64,000 bases of DNA from Allium sativum (taxonomy: Eukaryota > Streptophyta > Magnoliopsida > Asparagales > Amaryllidaceae), in NCBI GenBank assembly GCA_030737875.1, contig CM060911.1, positions 93,702,599 to 93,766,598 on the forward strand, read 5' to 3'. A program made the translations under genes and the position numbers. The notes beneath the pieces are model-generated. The model did not search any database. It was not told the DNA's origin and saw only the letters and a list, made by a program, of their open reading frames with translations. This document shows positions 61,063 through 64,000 of the stretch, one piece after another (the first letter of the stretch is position 1; each line of letters begins with the position of its first letter).

Positions 61063-62399
61063 TCCTCTAACCCTAAATTGATACTTCAGAAAAAAAACCA
61101 AAATCCTGCTCAAATTCCTCCATCGCTCCTTCGATTAATGGGCCGTCGCGCCTTTGGAGGCCAACCGCCACCTCGCGCCTCCCCTCTACCCCCTCCTCTC
61201 GTCCGCTACCTCCGCTTCCTCCTCTACCTTCCTCCATCAACCTCGCAAGACACGCCACCCCCAGACTAGAAACCCGCAGCGCCGCCTCCTTGGCCCACAC
61301 CCCGCCGCCGTGTCCCCTGCTGAGCCTCCACGACCTCCAGCACCCAACGCAGCAACCCCCTCCCCCTTAGATCAGTATCCGGTGGATTGTGGTAGCACGA
61401 TGATGGTTAGGGTGCGAACAAGGTGGGTTACAGCGGCTTGAAGGCGCGAGCAACGGCAGGATTCCTCGATGAAGACTGTGGAGCAATTCAAAATGATCAG
61501 GGAAGGTGATTTTTTATTGAGCTTAAATAAATTTTTAGAAAAGTAAAGATTAGATTTTTAGAAAAGTAAAGATATGATTTTTACTTGTATAAGGCTAGGA
61601 TGTTGGTATACATGAAGCAATGATTTTTATTTGCAAAAGATTAGATTTTCTAAACATAAAGTTGTGATTTTTAACATGATGAAGGTTGGATTTTTAACAT
61701 CATAAAGAACGGATTTTTTTTATATATGTTGAAAGATTATATTTTTATACTAATTTTTTTTATTTTTATGAATAAAAAGTAATGATTTTTATAATGTTTT
61801 CAGTGAGATAAAATTTCGATTTATATATATATATATATATGAAGTAGCGATAAAAAATAATTTTTATATATACGAAGTGGCGATAAAAATATAAATTTTA
61901 TATATATGAAGTAGCGATAAAAATTTGATATATATATATATATATATATATGAAGTAGCGATAAAAATATAATTTATATATATATGAAGTTGCAATAAAA
62001 ATTCGATTTTTATATATATGAAGTAGCGATAAAAATTCGATTTTTATATATATGAAGTGGAAATAAAAATATGATTTTTCTGTACATGTAGCGGTGAAAT
62101 AAAAATGTAATTTTTATTTCTATGAATACCATATAAAAATGTGATTTTTTATAATCAACTGCGCGAAACAGATGGCGATGGCTCATATTGAGATCAAAAC
62201 TATGTCCGGACCGTTCAGAAATAAAGAATGGCGGAGTGGAACCCTCGGTGGGAACTCCTCACTTTTATTTGTTTTCTAGTTGAAATATACACTAGGATGC
62301 AGACGGTGCTTAGCAGCACCCGACACCCGTTGTCCACAGACCATGGATGACTTGTTTGTTTGATTGCTGTGTTGTGAAATTTGACTGTTGATTGTGATG

Positions 62400-62712
62400 T
62401 GTGAAATATATATTCATGTGTTGAAATAAAAAAATATATTCATGTGTTGAATAAAAATATATATTCATGTGTTGAAATAAAATATATATTCCTATGTTGA
62501 AATAAAATATATATTCATGTGTTGAAATAAAATATATATTCATATGTAGAATAGAAAGAAAATTCATGTGTTGAAATAAAATATATATTCGGGTGTTGAA
62601 ATAAAATATATATTCATGTTTTGAAATAAAATATATATTCAGGTGTTGAAAGAAAATATATATTCATGTGTTGAAATAAAATATATATTCATGTGTTGAA
62701 GAAAAATAAATG
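62400..62712. repeat. 25-bp minisatellite in LTR B', about 12 units
   Basis: The unit is close to CATGTGTTGAAATAAAATAT plus ATATT, with variants such as CGGGTGTTG and CATATGTAG. LTRs B1 and B2 lack this array at the same place. Confidence 0.9.
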
Positions 62713-63102
62713 TTCATTTACAAATCGAACGATTTATTTATGTACACCGATTTGACTGATATGGATTAGGACGATAAATTTTATGCATCGCCCAACGACA
62801 CAAATAAAAATATGTGTTTGTTGATTTGAAACCCCACACGGGTATTGGGATGATATTTGACGTACACTAATCCCGATTGTTTGGTTTTATGTCAATCGAT
62901 GGGTTGACAGACTTTGTAAGCGTTGATTATTTGTATTTAATGCTTATGCAGTTGTGTGGTGCACTCTTAATGATGGTTGATGATTTATCGTTGCTATTAT
63001 ATACATGTGTTGTAGGAAATCCATATAATTAACATTATATGGTAATTGATTGGGACTCATTCCAATTTGGGAAATATGGAATATTATAAATATAAATTCA
63101 TG

Positions 63103-63345
63103 TGTTGAATAGAATAAATATTCATGTGTTGAATAGAAGAATATTCATGTGTTGAATAGAAATATAAATTCATGTGTTGAATAAAAATATAAATTCATGT
63201 GTTGAATAAAAATATAAATTCATGTGTTGAATAGAAATATAAATTCATGTTTTGAATAAAAATATATTCATGTGTTGAATAGAAATTCATGTGTTGAATA
63301 GAAATATAAATTCATGTGTTGAATAGAAATATAAATTTATATATT
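63103..63345. repeat. Second 24-25-bp minisatellite in LTR B', about 10 units
   Basis: The unit is close to CATGTGTTGAATAGAAATAT plus AAATT. Related to the array at 62400-62712 and separated from it by about 390 bp of ordinary LTR sequence, so the motif has amplified twice in this copy. Confidence 0.88.
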
Positions 63346-63719
63346 GAATTGAATAACGAAGTTATTGAAATATATAAAGCCGTGTTGTTTAGATGGACGC
63401 CATTTTAATGTGAACGATATTTATATCGATTTTATTCATTTTTATAATGAATATAGAAAAGGAAGTGATTTCAAAATTTAACGTTTTGAAAATATTATCA
63501 TTTATAGATTAATGATATGGAATATTCAATTTTGATTCGAAATTGAATATGAAGTTGAAATCGATTTGAAAACGAGTTTAAAATGAATTATAAAATACAT
63601 ATTGAAAGGAAATCGACGAAATATATATAATATATATATATATATATAATGGCCTGAATAGAACGCGCCGCGCTGCGGCAGTTCGCGAATTTCGACCATT
63701 GACTTCGAACTGATATTAC

Positions 63720-63744
63720 GAGAGATCCGACCGTCGGATTCTCC
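63720..63744. other. Conserved LTR hairpin (B' copy)
   Basis: GAGAGATCCGACCGTCGGAT followed by TCTCC, the reverse-complement counterpart of the hairpin in A1, B1 and B2. Next to it is the GC-rich string CGCGCCGCGCTGCGGCAG. Confidence 0.6.
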
Positions 63745-64000
63745 TAAAACCGGAACCGTTGGGTTCGTATCGAAAAGAGATTTCTAACGAATACTAGAGA
63801 TTTGAAATCTAATGGTTGGGTTTGGAATTACGTCCAAATCAAATTTGGAAAAGGTCGCTGTAAGTGCAGTTCGATGGCCGTTGATGGAAATCGACTGTAC
63901 AGGCCTTGATAAAATTATTAAAAATAGTAATAATTTGTGTAAAATCATAAGAAATGATTTGTGAAGAATTGAGATGAAAAATTCCAATTTTGGAAAGGTA

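Larger units (their letters stand above)
60332..64000 (+). repeat. LTR B', right piece, cut by the window end
   Basis: It resumes the B-type LTR and aligns as the reverse complement of LTR B2 from about 41105 down to about 37740. Included: the AATTGGCCTACGTGACATAT block (60901-60920), a promoter-like TATA region (61024-61062), a GC-rich leader (61130-61450), degenerate 34-bp units (61800-62080), two 25-bp minisatellites, the hairpin block (63720-63744) and the start of the antisense Phe-rich ORF. About 2.7 kb of the LTR should lie beyond 64000. Confidence 0.88.

Noticed and set aside
61078..61441. Pro-rich ORFs in the GC-rich stretch as a host gene
   Set aside because: Their position matches the leader of LTRs B1/B2, the frames differ from those copies, and low-complexity Pro/Ser runs are expected from C-rich DNA.
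62310..62567. Minus-strand ORF rich in HMNIYF motifs
   Set aside because: It is the translation of the 25-bp minisatellite of LTR B'.

Overview
The window looks like repeat-rich nuclear DNA of a flowering plant, probably from gene-poor heterochromatin. It is AT-rich and I recognise no host gene. Nearly all of it from 6.9 kb to the end can be read as LTR retrotransposons inserted into one another. The species cannot be named from this sequence.

Layout. (1) 1-3.7 kb: a decayed minus-strand Ty1/copia fragment: a gag pseudogene, two primer-binding sites 196 bp apart, and the inner edge of an LTR. (2) 3.7-6.87 kb: unassigned AT-rich DNA ending in a hAT-like transposon terminus. (3) 6.87-15.57 kb: element A, minus strand, non-coding, with very long LTRs around a 1.0 kb interior. 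Its first LTR holds a complete 352-bp miniature LTR element (TRIM) whose LTRs carry tRNA-like A and B boxes. (4) 15.57-15.84 and 41.31-42.31 kb: two pieces of one LTR (D). (5) 15.84-41.31 kb: element B, minus strand, inserted in D, with about 6.5-kb LTRs and a 1.03-kb non-coding interior. (6) 17.07-28.38 kb: a complete Ty3/gypsy Del/Tekay-type chromovirus (11.3 kb, 3.1-kb LTRs, perfect 5-bp target duplication) inserted in the first LTR of B. Its gag-pol is recognisable from zinc knuckles to chromodomain but broken by five stops and one frameshift. (7) 42.31-42.51 and 60.33-64.0 kb: a B-type LTR (B') in plus orientation, cut by the window end. (8) 42.51-60.33 kb: element C inserted in B'. It is an LTR-interior-LTR-interior-LTR tandem array (three 5.0-kb LTRs, two 1351-bp interiors) flanked by a near-perfect 5-bp duplication.

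How the parts relate. A, B and C have no coding capacity between their LTRs. They keep a tRNA-iMet-type primer-binding site and a polypurine module closely matching that of the Tekay element, so they look like large non-autonomous (LARD-like) derivatives mobilised by Tekay-type enzymes. This last step is inference. The order of events from the nesting is: A first; then D into A; B and B' into D; Tekay into B; C into B'. The TRIM went into A at an unknown time.

The most notable items are the TRIM with Pol III-type boxes at tRNA spacing, the tandem giant-LTR array, the shared priming signals, and the 34-bp TATA-rich minisatellites inside the B LTRs.
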